From assembly GCA_029721435.1 (NCBI GenBank), contig CM056583.1, positions 54,849,620-54,913,619 on the forward strand: a stretch of 64,000 bases of DNA, read 5' to 3'. The position numbers and the translations under genes were made by a program. Below, one piece after another: positions 47,650 through 60,043 of the stretch; position 1 is the first letter of the stretch, and the number at the start of each line of letters is the position of its first letter. Under the pieces are notes generated by a model that was given only the letters and a program-made list of their open reading frames with translations, had not been told where the DNA came from and ran no database searches. The stretch is from Gymnothorax reevesii. Taxonomy: Eukaryota > Chordata > Actinopteri > Anguilliformes > Muraenidae.

Positions 47650-50600
47650 TCGGATATTTAAAATGAAGGCAGTGAAAAAAAATTTAAACCACAATGTATT
47701 CTGATTCACATTGCATATTTACACTTCTTTAGCACTGTACAAAATTAACCCAATCAGTGCATATCTGTGGGAGGTTGACAACATCACTTAGCGCCTTGAA
47801 AACAGAAAGCAAACATGCTGTCATTACTCACCAGAATGGTCCTACAGTAAGAGCAGGAAATGCAGAGCGGGAGAGGGAGAAAAGAACTGTGAGGGGAAAA
47901 AAAAATAATTAATTACGCACAGATTCTACCTGTGAGCACACCAGCTCCCCCCCACTGCCCTTGAGAGCAGCTCTTTCACTGGTCAGGCTCCTCCTGTCAC
48001 TCAGCACAAAGGCTCCACCTACTCTTTCTGACTCTCCACTCAAACCAGAAACTCAGTCTCTCTGCTGCTCTATCCCTTCCCTTTGTGAGGGAAAGAACAG
48101 TACATTGCCTCAGATCTGAGAAACATCTCACCTGTTCCACATACGCGCATGCAGTTCTGCCAGTAGGCAGGTGGCATTCAGGCCGCGAACTGCGGCTAAG
48201 CTTTTCTATTTTTTGTTTTCCACCTTGACCTGTATCTCTCAATCCTTTTACATTTTCCTACGTCTCTTATTTTCTCATGTAGCATTCAAAGCAGTGCTTT
48301 AAACAGGACATTCAGGGTTATACAGTGGACTAATTGACCCCTGCGCAAGATGTGACACGTCTCAAGAAAGAAATACTTCATCCAGGAGGCCTGGGGAAGA
48401 GGGTTTATAAACAGGAGCAACTGGTGAGTACACTCCTGCTCTACATTCATTAACACATGATGTGAGATGGTGGCAAGCGTCAGTCTCTTGTCAGGAAATT
48501 ATGGCCACGCTTGGTTACATTAAGATATTTGACCACACGGCGAAACCCTTCATGTGTGCGGCAGTTCTTTCAATTTCCTTGTCACACACTTTGCACAGCG
48601 TGTGATGAGGATTCTGCTGGAATATTTTTTTTTGTTTCTGCCTCCCTCCCACGGTGATGCCTGCATCGCTGGCCTTTTCCCCGCTCTCTGTACAAGCAGA
48701 GGCAGCAGGAGAGGCTGTCAGCAGCCACTCCACATTCTTTATTCGGTGCGCACTTGTCCCCCGGCACTGCGTTCCACTGGCTCCCTTCTCTCCCTATGTG
48801 CTGAAGAGCAGTTTTCCAGCGGTACTCCACCCCCCCCCCCCCCCCCCCTTCGAACCCCCCCAGGGCTTTGGAGCACCCCGATAGAACATCGCTGACAGGG
48901 CAGAAGTCACCGTTACACACGCTACACTCACAGGATATGCGTCCCTAACTTCCTCCATGGAAACCAGAGGCGCTGGTGGTAAACACCATACAGGACGTGC
49001 TGCTGGAATAAATAGCTGTCCATTGCATGTCTCGCACAGTCCATGAACAGTTGTAAGAGAAAAGTACACAACATTCACAAAAAGTATGCATAGAAAATGT
49101 ATTTTGTGCTTTTTAGAGGTAGCATTTTGGCAGAATTTACTTGCTTCATCAAGCTGGCTTCAATTTCCCAAAGTCAACCTCTTTACCTTCACATTCATGG
49201 ATGTACAAATGAAACCAGGGGGTTATTATTCTGGAATAAGAATTGATATGGTTAATAGCCCAGTTCTGTCTACCATACTTTCAACACATTAGATGGCATC
49301 GATCACTTAAACCAACCTGCACTGAATGGTTGCGGTGTCTCAGTTGGGTGCTGTGTTGGTATGGCAGCAGGCTCTGCCTTCTCTGTGTCCCAGAGCTACG
49401 GCATCACCTCACCCTAATGATAAATCAGGATGTATGAAGCCATGTCATGAAATTTCTGCTCTTAAAGGTCACTTTCCTTGTTGTGGCTGGAGGACAAATT
49501 CAGAGGGGTCCAGGTAAAGCTGAAGCAGAGCTGACTGGAAGGGCTGGCCAACTGGCTACAGTTCATTGCTTTGTTTTCCCCTTGACTTGTAAACAAAGTG
49601 ATCTTCCTTGTGCATGCTTCTGGTGTGAAAACTAACATACCCTAAAAGTGACATACCCATACGCTGCCTTTTCAATCTTATGCCATTGGTGGAGCTTTGA
49701 TGGAATTAACATTTTTGTAAGGTAAATTTCTCGTTTTCCTGCCAATTAGCTAAATTGCAGTGCCAATATCAGATTAAGGGTTAAGCTTTTATTCCAGAGA
49801 TATATATTACAGATTCTGAGCCAGGGTTTGTGGTTCCTACAAAGATACTGTCTGATATTGCTGACTCATGTCTTTCATTTGAAAGCAAAGATAAGGATTA
49901 TTCTGCATTTTCATGATGTTGAGCTGGAGTCAGTCAACATTTTTCGCCCAAAGAAACAAACGCGTAATAATTGACTGTTCTGGAGGATCAGAAAATCTGA
50001 CCAGAAATGAAGACACCAGACAACTCAAAATGCAAGTCCAAGGTTGAGGGTGCTTTTATCATGCATCAAATTTCTGTGAATGTCTCATGAAAGGCTAAAC
50101 TATCGCTAGGGCAGAAAATTATGCTTGTTATTCAAAATATCAAAAAAAATTGCTCTCATTTCTCTTACCTCCCCCAACTGTGGTTCAATCCAAGGTGTTT
50201 GTTCAGCCTGAGAAGAGAGACAGAGCCTGAATAGCCCAGTCAGGCTTTGTCACTCGCTTTTCAAGGGAGCAAACACTTATTATGTACTCTCCCTGCTCAG
50301 CCGCTGCTTCAAGGCTGTAGAGAAGCAAAATGTTCACTCCTGTCGAGCACTGCCGACTCAGAGTGTACAATGTAATAGAACAGCTTAGAAATCAAACAAA
50401 AGACAAGGTTACATCAGCATTTAACTCTCAACTCTCAGACATCCCTCAGTGCTGGGTACACTGACAAAAGACTGGAATGTTAAAGTGCAAATAGATGATT
50501 TTTGTAAGTTCAGTAAAAACCCCAGAGGGCTACTATTTCATTTCGGATTTAAGGGTTAAACGCAAATGGGAGACAGACCTATAATGGGAACACATCTGCA

Positions 50601-51756
50601 GACAAATGAAGACTGAATGGTGAACAATCCCACCTGAACGAAGCTCATACAAGTGCAATGTGAGAACCTTTCCCCCATTTGTGTGCCAGTGAAGCTGGGC
50701 TTAATGTCCGTTCCATAATTACTTTTTTTGATTGAATTTCCGCAGTACATACAATTGCTCATGTATCTAGACTTCACTAGAAGTCATCACACAGGAAAAC
50801 TGTATCTGCCACTAAAATAAGGATTTGCAAACAGTATTATCTGTAATTGCTCAATTAGAATCTTATGGTGCTTAACATATTGTCACACACCAAAATATGC
50901 ATATGTCCACAGAATTGCTCCACAGCCGTTTTCTTGGCCAACAACATATGTCATCTAGTGGAGCTTCTTGCATTTTCCCTTTTATCTTCTAGCCCAGGCC
51001 TTGAAATCTGCAATTGTGTACCTTAAGTGATAGCCTTCTTCCAAGAAGTTGATTTTCTCTATTTTATTAGTCTGGAGACTATTTGTTCAAGGCACCATCA
51101 TACATTTTTGCCATCACAAATGCATTAGTCAGCCAGAGCACAGATATCTTTACATCCAATTCAAAGCTAAGTCCAAAAATAAATAAAATAAATAGGCCAG
51201 TTGAAGGACATCTTTTCCTGAGAGAATATTGATCGTGACACCCACTAAAAGAACTACAGATGAAAACCTCTCCACCTAAGATGTTTCTCAGCAATTAAAC
51301 CAAAGCCCAAGTTCATAATTTTTTTTTCCACAGCTAAATACAATAGTTGTGTTGAGAAAAGGTAGAGTTAGAAAGGTTTTGAGAAACAAAAATAGGTCGT
51401 GTGAAAATCCATGACATTAGATCCAACAAAGTGTTTAGTTCCCCTTGCAGAACGCCTGTGTTCATTAAGTCTGCCATTTAATCAAAACTTTTCTTGTGCG
51501 TTGCTCCAAGAATGCCACTATTAGCACAACCTACCTCTGGTAATCACTCGAGCACTGACTGCTTATGCACAATTGAATGCGTGAGTGCAGTATGTTTTCA
51601 GGAAGGCCAATGTATTTTTGTAGCATTCAGTTAGCATTTTCACTTTCCTCATATCGATTTTACCTGTAATACAGCCAAGGTCAATTTTGACTGCATATGT
51701 GACATTCCACCTCATGATTAAAGATTGGAAAATGTATGTTTGATTTTGATCCCCAG
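47650..51756 (+). other. Upstream region of ankrd34b
   Basis: No coding exon recognised. 47930-48240 is more GC-rich and could include a promoter. A TTTATAAAC string at about 48403 is followed by CAACTG|GTGAGT (donor at 48423), which could end a non-coding first exon, but this is speculative. A poly(C) run lies at 48828-48848. Open frames around 48515-49078 on both strands overlap it and are low-complexity. Confidence 0.35.
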
Positions 51757-51803
51757 CGCAACAGAAAGACAGCAGTGCCTGGAAGCCAGAGTGTGGGACG
51801 GCA
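51757..51803 (+). other. ankrd34b 5' UTR part of the coding exon
   Basis: A splice acceptor, TTTTGATCCCCAG, ends at 51756. The 47 bases to the ATG would then be the end of the 5' UTR, implying at least one upstream non-coding exon. Confidence 0.5.
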
Positions 51804-53405
51804 ATGGAGGACATATCCGAAGTGCATGTGCGCACAGATGGAAGCCCCCTCCTAAAAGCCGTGTACCTGGGTCGGCTGCGCCTGACACGCTTGCTGCTGG
51901 AAGGCGGGGCCTACATCAACGAGAGCAATGAGCGCGGTGAGACACCGCTCATGGTGGCCTGCAAGTCCAAGCACACTGACCCGCAGAGTGTACCCAAAGC
52001 CAAGCTGGTCAAGTACTTGCTTGAGAGCGGAGCTGACCCAAACATCCAGGACAAGAGCGGGCGAACGGCGCTGATGCACGCCTGCCTGGATCGGGCAGGG
52101 CCTGAGGTGGTGGGTCTCCTACTGGGGAGTGGGGCTGACCCCAGCCTGGAGGACCACCACGGCTCTTCTGCCCTCATCCATGCTGTCAACAACGGTGACA
52201 AGGAGACTTTGAGGGTTCTGCTAGATACCTGCAAGGCAAGGGGCAAGGATGTGATCATCATCACCACCGACACACTGCCTTCCGGCCACCAGATGACCAA
52301 GCAGTACCTCAATGTACCCCCGTCACCACACTTGGCTGACTGGCCAAAGGCTGCCGCAGGGATGCCATGTACACCCCCATCCGAAATCGAGCTGCATGCA
52401 GCACCTCAGGTCCCCCATGGAAGCCTCTTCACCTTCAGGGACTGCCAAGGCTCTGGGTCAGGGGCGGTCGCTTCCCAGCCTGGCTCTCCCACTCACCAGC
52501 CCAGCCCCGCCCACTGCAGCCTGGTGAGGCTGCTCCATCTGCAGCGGCTCAATTCCGAACCCTGGCTGAAGATCCCACCATCACTACTGGCACATCAGAC
52601 AAAAGCCTCCTCCCTGGCTGAGGACCTTCCAGACATAACCCCAGAGGAGGAGCTCTCCTTCAGACTGAATGGACTGAGCATCCCAAGGGCAACTGCAAAA
52701 ACTCGGGACGCCCCCTGCTGGAGCCAGGGGACAGAGCAGATGCCTTACAGGGATGGAACATCGTGGGGGGTAGCTCGACTAAACCAGAAGTCACTCATTG
52801 ATGGCATCCCTCCATTCCGCTCCTCTGCCTCTCACCCGGACCTCCGCCGCCAGTGCGGGACGGCCTCTGCCGCTGTCTCAGCTGGCAGGGACTCGGACTG
52901 CTGCCCCCACCTGGCTGTGTCCAGTCTGCGCAACATCCTCCAGCGAAGGACCGTGGGCGTGGAGCACTATAGCTCTGACTCACAGCTCTGCCAGCGCAGC
53001 ACCCTGCCTCCAGATGACAGCAGGGGGCCGTTGGAGAAGAGAAGGCTGGTCTCATCCCGCTCCTCCACCCTGCTGGGCTCCCGTGAATCTGCTGAGGGCC
53101 CAGTGCAGGTCGCCAGAAGACACCCAGCCCTTCTGGAGCGCAGGAGTTCAGGGGTCACACTCCCTGACCACATCCCCCACACCAGGCCCGGGCACCTGCC
53201 TCCACTAAACCCGCACACACCCATCCCCCAAATTGGGGTAACCCCAAGCGGCAGTGGAAGCACCGACATAGTCAAGCCCCTGGTTCCCATTGCTCCGAGC
53301 TACCCCAAAGATCACAAGAGTAAGAAGATGCTGCTCAGGCGACACTCAATGCAGCCTGAGCAGATAAAGCAGCTGGTTAATATGGAGGAGGTCTTCAGCC
53401 ACTGA
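51804..53405 (+). CDS. ankrd34b: Ankyrin repeat domain-containing protein 34B
   Basis: 533 codons uninterrupted in one exon; human ANKRD34B is about 514 residues and also has a single coding exon. Four ankyrin repeats fill residues about 12-150: DGSPLLKAVYLGRLRLTRLL, RGETPLMVAC, SGRTALMHAC and HGSSALIHAV each open one. A long Ser/Pro-rich, probably disordered region follows. Conserved islands are DITPEEELSFRLNGL (about 276-290), HYSSDSQL and the C-terminal SKKMLLRRHSMQPEQIKQLV. The cellular role of this family is poorly defined. The ATG at 51804 is in GCAATGG context and gives the expected MEDISEV-like start. Its place beside dhfr supports the 34B paralogue. The exon is much more GC-rich than its surroundings. 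Confidence 0.95.
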   Translation: MEDISEVHVRTDGSPLLKAVYLGRLRLTRLLLEGGAYINESNERGETPLMVACKSKHTDPQSVPKAKLVKYLLESGADPNIQDKSGRTALMHACLDRAGPEVVGLLLGSGADPSLEDHHGSSALIHAVNNGDKETLRVLLDTCKARGKDVIIITTDTLPSGHQMTKQYLNVPPSPHLADWPKAAAGMPCTPPSEIELHAAPQVPHGSLFTFRDCQGSGSGAVASQPGSPTHQPSPAHCSLVRLLHLQRLNSEPWLKIPPSLLAHQTKASSLAEDLPDITPEEELSFRLNGLSIPRATAKTRDAPCWSQGTEQMPYRDGTSWGVARLNQKSLIDGIPPFRSSASHPDLRRQCGTASAAVSAGRDSDCCPHLAVSSLRNILQRRTVGVEHYSSDSQLCQRSTLPPDDSRGPLEKRRLVSSRSSTLLGSRESAEGPVQVARRHPALLERRSSGVTLPDHIPHTRPGHLPPLNPHTPIPQIGVTPSGSGSTDIVKPLVPIAPSYPKDHKSKKMLLRRHSMQPEQIKQLVNMEEVFSH

Positions 53406-53513
53406 GCCCCCTCAGCCGGGCAGCTGTGATAACAGAAGCGCAGTCGTGCTCGCTACTGCGCTCTTAGCACTGTATGCACACAGGTGTTCCCCATTTCAAA
53501 TGCATGCACGTTC
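53406..53513 (+). other. ankrd34b proximal 3' UTR
   Basis: About 108 bp between the stop codon and a Tc1 insertion, without a poly(A) signal. The first AATAAA (53850-53855) lies inside the Tc1, so the transcript either reads into it or uses a later signal. Confidence 0.5.
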
Positions 53514-54698
53514 AACAACCCCAATTCCAAAAAAGTTGGCGCATTATGGAAAATCTAAATGAAGTCAAAAAAAGAATCATTTGAAAATCCATTCACCCTT
53601 CACTAGATCTTTGCGGAATTGAAAGTACTAAAACAAAACATTATCTGATGCTTTTATTTGTAAATTAAATGGTTTATTGAATTTATATGCCAATTTCAAG
53701 TCTGATGACTGCAACAGACTCTAAAAAATTTGGCGCAGGAACAACATAGGAGTAATAATGATCTGATAGATTGCAATAATAAGGTTGTGTGAGACAGATG
53801 ATTTTAAACGGGTGAGCTAATTGTGTTATTGTAGTATTTAGGGAGCTTGAATAAAGAGCTAGTCATTCAAGAGCAACAATGGGTCGAGGCTTGCTAATAT
53901 GCCAACAGACGCGTAGGCATATAATCCGTCACTTTGGCAGCAAAATTCCTCCAAAGCAAATCAGTAGGATTTTGGGCATTTCACCCTCTGCAGTGTATGG
54001 TATAATTGCAAGATGGAAGGAATAAGGTTGAATCTTGGTGCATGGAGGTCAAGGATGAAAACCACTGCTCAGCTCGGCGGTATGTAAGTGCACACGGCAT
54101 AGGTGACCTGAATATTTGCAAGGGCACCATTATTACAAAAACATATATGAATTTTTGTGTAACATATTCTCTCATCCAGATGTCAGCTGTCCTACCGGCA
54201 TCCCAACATTTTCCAGCAAGGTCATGGCAAACTACACTCAGCATGGATTACAAGGGCATGACTGCGTAATCAAAGAGTGCGGGTGCTGGACTAGCCTGCC
54301 TGCAGTCCTGATCGGTCTCTGATTCAGAATTCACGGAGCATTTTGAAGCAAAATATAAGGTAAAAGCCTGAATTGAGCTGCTGAGGACCTGCTTAATGAA
54401 AGAATACCAATTGCTAGACTTGACTTATTGGTGTCTTCAGTGCCCTAATGCTAAATGAATGTGATTGAAAGACTTGATGTTACACTGCAGCAAGCAGTCA
54501 ACTGTGCAAACATTTTTGGACTGCTGCAGTCAACACATCGTAGATTTTCAAAAGGCAATTAAATTCTTGTCAGAACATCAAATAATGCACTCTTGAACTG
54601 TTTTCAAAATAGCACAGGATAACACAGACCTTTGAAATCTATCCTTTTTAATCTAATTTGATTTTCACAATGCATCAACCTTTTTAGAATTGGGGTGC
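53514..54698 (+). mobile_element. Tc1-like transposon, degenerate
   Basis: The left end ACCCCAATTCCAAAAAAGTT mirrors the right end (TTTTTAGAATTGGGGTGC before TA at 54699). About 1.2 kb with only scraps of transposase: a helix-turn-helix-like region near 53925-54020 (PPKQISRILGISPSAVYGII) and a degraded second-aspartate and PQ(S)P(D) zone near 54195-54320. It begins about 110 bp after the ankrd34b stop. Confidence 0.75.
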
Positions 54699-54699
54699 T

Positions 54700-57011
54700 A
54701 CTTTCAATCCAGCTTTAGCAACATGAGATATTCTCCTGTCAGTGTTGTTGTTACACGTAGTTATTATTGCTTGTGATTAATTGCAATCAGCAAAGTGACA
54801 GAATACATTGAAAAAGTCAAGCTGAAAATTAAGGATTCTGATGGCTTTATCAAGTGAATGGTACTGCTGGATTCACCCATCTTCAGCCAGATTGTCCATG
54901 TATAGTCATTTACTGGCCAGCTTGGTTGGATTGTCAAGTTCAAATCAGCCTCTCATTAGGGAGGTGAAGACAGCATTGCTGGCCAGATATCCCAGCTGTG
55001 CATTATTCATGACATCCCAGTCATGAAACAGGCTTTTAAACACAACTGTGAACACACTTGAAATGTGCAACATGTCTGCCCAATATTTGTCAAAAGATGA
55101 TACTACATTGCACATAACATGTTATATAACAATTACATGCCGATCATTCCACTGAATATGAGCATGGTGATAGAGTTGGCAGAATCTGATTGGGAGTCCT
55201 TTATGGTAGTGGGTCACACTTATGCCAAGAAACTGAGCTAAGCAGAGGGGGCTAAACCTGGGTGACTGTTCAGGCACAAGATTTTTTTTTATTTTTTAAT
55301 GTTTAAGAATACCTATTAATACTGAAGTGTTCTGCAACTTTAAGAAATGACTGGCGGGGGCTACAACAGGCAAGCATTGAGTCAGAGAGCAAATGAAAGA
55401 GATAATGCAAATGAATACCTATGCTAGAGCACATAATATGCAATAATATAATATGTGAAAAAGCTAGAAATTGCTAAGAAAACAGAAAATTTATAGTCCA
55501 CAGTATCTTATTTCCAGACTGAATAATTCCAGTAACTTCAAATTAGCTAATCCGTTCACAAATGTAAGATATTGACATCATGATTGAGAAAGAAAAATGG
55601 AAGCTGCAAGTAAACTATTCCAGCTGTATTAACTTTTCATGAATGCAAAAATATTTGGGTCATTTAAAGTCGCCTATATTTGAAAATGTTACCCGAGTTA
55701 CTGTAATCTTGTCTTCAATCAGTCTGTTTTCTCAATGGCCAAGGCTGGGAATCGTGTCGACAATTGTTTTTGTTGAGTCCAGATTGGTCTGACAAAGTGA
55801 TTTTCGTCTCCACATCTTATCCACCAACACCACCACTTCCAAATTTTGAATAGTGTTCTGCTATAATATTAATCACAGGTTTATTCAACTTAAGGTTGTG
55901 GTTTTTTCTGTCAATATTAATGTGAAGTCTTTGAACTGACAAGAGGGCTTCACAAGAGTATGAAGCTTCTGTGAAGAGACCCCAATCATAAAAATGTCAT
56001 GAAATTTAAACTTATGCTTAAGCCTCCTTTGTTAATAGATACAGTGATATGTGAATAAAAGCATTGCTCAATCGTTTCTATTTACTTTTTTTGAATGCAT
56101 TTTGTCTTATGAACAGTAATTTCAAGCATATCTGACATCAGGACTGCAACTTCTGACAATTACACAGCACTTTGTAGTTCTCCGCTTTCTGGATCTCTTT
56201 GGCATTTCATACAGGTTATTAATTTGTGATTAAATTATGACTCGGCTGAATGAAGGGCTTTTATATTTGCTTGTCAAGAAGCAACTCTCCATGTGACCTC
56301 ATATCAATAGATACCATTACTGTTTGGCCAGCACTGAAAGGTCAGTTTCTACAGTAAAGCCATAATACCAACACTCTCTGGCTTATAGCTAATATGAATG
56401 AGCTGGTGCAAGCGAAAACAGAACATGTTCAAGTCTTTCTTTAAAGGCTGAAAAAAATTTTTGTTGCACTTTAAAAACATTGAACATGATGGTGAAAGCA
56501 CAGCCGGCTCATTTGTTCACACTCATCTGAGGTGATATGCAATGAATTTCATTGACAATGCAGAGCTGTTACTGGTTGATTTTACTGAAAATACTGAGCA
56601 AGCCTGTGGATTCCAAAGCAAAGAAGACACCCTTTACCAACAGTTACAAAACACTTTGAATTAACATTACATAGACATTACATCCCAATTCATTTCATCA
56701 CTTCCTGCCGTCTCACGATTGCTCAAGCTTTTTACTCGTCTAAGCCTCTGTTTGTCTATGTGCCAGTTGTTCAATTTTCCAGACAACCGTTCATCCCATT
56801 GACTTCACACTTGTCAGGTGTATTGCTCAGGACCCAAGTAAGTGCAGAGTCAGGTCTGAAGATATTTGGCTGAGTTCTTCTCGAGAAAACACTAGAAAAC
56901 TGCAAACAGCAACAGAGGAGGCCAACTAATCAGCTCATGATTTGAACAGATGATTTGAATACTGCAATATATTAGTCATTTTACTCACAGAAAACACCCT
57001 GTATTGTTTTA
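54700..57011. other. Intergenic, nothing recognised
   Basis: 2.3 kb of AT-rich sequence without long open frames or transposon ends. In human FAM151B lies between ANKRD34B and ZFYVE16; no FAM151-like coding sequence is visible here. Confidence 0.45.
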
Positions 57012-57335
57012 CAACCCCAATTCTGGAATAGTTGGGACAAATTGTAAATTGTGAATAAAATCATAATGCAATGACTTTCAAATCACACCAGCCAGTATTT
57101 TATTCACGATAGAGCAGAGATAACATAGCAAATGTTGAAAGTGCAAAATTTGACTAATTTTATCCCCAATATGTGCTCATTTCAAATTTGATGGTTGCTA
57201 CCAGTCTCAAAAAAAGTTGGGACTGGGGCCTGTTTACTATGGTGTAGCATCCCCTCTTTTTTTGAACACAGAGTGGAGGCATCTGAGGCATCAAGGCACT
57301 GAAAGTGTTTTCTTTTAGTCAGTGAAACATGCCTG
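57012..57335 (-). mobile_element. Tc1-like transposon fragment
   Basis: The terminal repeat CAACCCCAATTCTGGAATAG with TTGGGACAAATTGTAAATTG belongs to the same family as 3026-4603. It continues through the subterminal AGTCTCAAAAAAAGTTGGGA and CACAGAGTGGAGGCATCTG, then stops. Only about 320 bp of one end is present. Confidence 0.75.
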
Positions 57336-58329
57336 CACTCCTTCCTCAGAATTATAAGCCACCGAAAAGTCAACAAAACTCAGTTTTCTCATTTAGTCCC
57401 AGACAAGTTACATCAGATACCGCAGAATGTTACGTCGGTTACCTACTTTTTGACTCAGAAAATATAGTTCATCCAACATAAACACTTTCTTTACTCTGAT
57501 TGCTGGAGAAGTGACTGCCAACCTTCTGACAGAGAGACTAAGATGATTGAAGGAAAGAATTCATAGAATTCATTCATCTTCAATTTAAAGAAGCATTTAA
57601 AAATTGAGGTATTTTTTCATGTTACATCAGTTTCCCTGTAAAATGACGAACTGTGGAATAGTGCAATACGCAAAATAAAATCTATTACATGGGTTCTCAA
57701 GCACCAACAAATGTTTGAATTCCTGTGATATTTTGCAGTGATCCTCCATATAATTACAGAGTGACTGAAGTTTAAGTTGTCCTAAATGTTACATCAGTTA
57801 CCGTGGAATTGACCATTAAGGAGCTTTCCATGGAAATTCGAAGATTCAAAGCACCATTTTAAGCTTAAGCCTAGGGATATGAAGAATTTAAGCTGGTTGC
57901 CTTAACCAATAATCACAGAAGAAGCAAAATACCTTCTAGATTTTGACTTGCAATTGAGTGGATTTATTTCAAAGATGTGAGCATGCGCAGTAATCACGAC
58001 ATGGCTCCTTTGGTGTTCAGATTCCACATATCAGAAACAACAGTCGAGCGTTAACAGTCAGTAGGGTTGTTTGGAAAAGGCGTGGACAAGTGAGCACTGT
58101 TTAGCTCCCCCCACCCCCCACCTTATACACAGCAGGCCAAAAACAATTGGCTGGCGAGCCAATTTCATTCAATTACCACAGCAGCTACTGCAAAAAAATT
58201 GTCCCAGAAGAAAAACGCATATGAGTTTGATAAAGGCAATGTTTACCAGACAAAAGGATAATTGATGCTCTGAAAGCACACTTTACTGGTGCAATAAACC
58301 CGCTCCCCAATGAAATAAACTGAAACTCC
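57336..58329. other. Intergenic with a recurring GTTACATCAG motif
   Basis: GTTACATCAG(A/T)TxCC recurs at about 57408, 57624 and 57788, with a variant GTTACGTCGGTTACC near 57429. Spacings of about 165-215 bp hint at an old tandem repeat. No gene seen. Confidence 0.35.
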
Positions 58330-59013
58330 AACAATGCAGTGTGACATACAAATAATATTTTATTCTGTTGGGCAATACCATCTATACAAATTTTATATTT
58401 CATGAAGAAAAAGATCCTGAACTCCCAGATACAAGAATCGTCAAATCATCTGCTGGTTTTCATGATTATATACAGGTACATACTATACAATTCACAAAAC
58501 AGTACAGATAAATAGCTCCTTTAAAAGCATAAAAATACATTTTGTCTTGTGATGAAATTAATTAAAGCTCCGTAAGTCAACTTCATTTTAAACAGTGAAA
58601 AAAATAATTTAACTCCGTAAAGTTTCACGAAAACTGGACAGAAAAATTCTCCTTTCTTTAAACTGTCACAAAACAACCAGGTGAAACACAATCAACAGAT
58701 TTTGCTTGGAAATCTCTATAAACCCTCCATCTTTGTGAAGACCTCCTTTAAAGCCATATATTTGTACATCAGATCCAATTCTACCACCCTTACCAATCAA
58801 CAGTACTGTTGCTCAAAAGGTTAATTGCTTTGTTGCCATGGATCTTACAGCACTAAATACTGATATTATTTTTTTTTTAAATGCAATAGCAAGGCTGGCA
58901 AGAGAGCAGAGATGCACATTTCTTCATTTGTAGTGTGATTTACACTGGAAATTCCAGTCAGTGATTAGTGGCAGTTCCCTACTGGAGATTAACTGGGGGT
59001 ATTACAGAATGTA

Positions 59014-59862
59014 CATCAGTAAGCCAAAAATATTATGACCACTCAAAAATTAAACAAACATCGATTTAACAATGCCGCACGTGAACTACGGGATACATTA
59101 CACGGTAAGTGAGCAGTCAGTTTTTGCAGGTGACGTGAAGGCTGTGAGAGGAATGGGCAAGCGTTGACCTAAGAAGGGCCAAAGCATTACAGCCAGACGG
59201 CTTGGGTTGGAGCATCTCAGATATGCCTAGGCTTGTGGGGCACTGGTGGAGATACTCAGTCACGAGTAACGAGCATCGAGCCCATTGGTCTGAGGAAGAA
59301 GAACCCTGAACCAAGTCAAGGTGTTGGGTGCCCAAGGATGCACAGCGCAAAGAGGAAAAGCAGGTGGAAGGAATGTTCAACAGGAAAAACCTTAGTCAGG
59401 CCCTTCATGTAGAAATGAATTTGACATGTCCTAAATGAACAAATGACATGAACCTAAATATTGCTGCGGACTCGGAATATGCCCAAATGGCATCATTGCA
59501 CGACGGCAGGCGCCACCTTCTACAGGATAATGCGCTGTGCCACATAGCACAAAAATTTCAGGAATGGGTTGAAGAACATGACAAAGTCGTCAAGGGTTTG
59601 CCCTGGCCTGAAAATTCCCCAGATCTCAGCCCAATCATGTATCTGTGGGATGTGCTGAAGAAACAAGTCTGATCCCAGGCAGCTCCATCTCACAACTCAC
59701 AAGACTTAATGGTTGTGAAGCTAACATTTTCGTGGCAGATACCACAGGCCACACCTTAAAAAATCTTGTAGAGTCCATGCCGTGACAGGTCGGAGCAGTT
59801 TTGGCAGCATGCAGATGACCAACAAATTAAAAGGCGATCATAATGTTTTGGCTCACTGGTGT
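59014..59862 (+). mobile_element. Tc1-like derivative, same family as 63147
   Basis: TA at 59012-59013 and 59863-59864. Ends CATCAGTAAGCCAAAAATAT and ATGTTTTGGCTCACTGGTG. The plus-strand frame at 59448-59672 keeps a transposase C-terminus: DGRRHLLQDNALCHIAQKFQ (second Asp) and WPENSPDLSPIMYLWDVLKK (Glu). 849 bp, so the middle is deleted. Confidence 0.75.
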
Positions 59863-59867
59863 ATCTC

Positions 59868-60043
59868 AGAGCTCTCCAAATCTGCCTTCAAGGGCCGAGA
59901 AATGCTGGTTTCCCACCCACCCTGTATTTGGGAGTGTGATGATAGTCTCGCCAATCTGTGGTAACAACTGTTCATTTAATTGCCTGGGAGCAGAGAAAAG
60001 CAGAGCTGCATGTGGATTCGAGGGTCAGATTTGGGCAGCTCTG
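59868..60043. mobile_element. MITE with CAGAGCT ends
   Basis: 176 bp. The left CAGAGCTCTCCAAATCTG is mirrored by the right CAGATTTGGGCAGCTCTG. It begins four bases after the previous element's TA. hAT-like ends; no clear 8-bp duplication seen. Confidence 0.6.

Noticed and set aside
48515..49078. Overlapping frames of 72-113 codons on both strands near the poly(C) run
   Set aside because: Low complexity and mutually overlapping; no family match.
52312..53290. Long alternative frames inside ankrd34b on both strands
   Set aside because: Shadows caused by high GC content of the ankrd34b exon.
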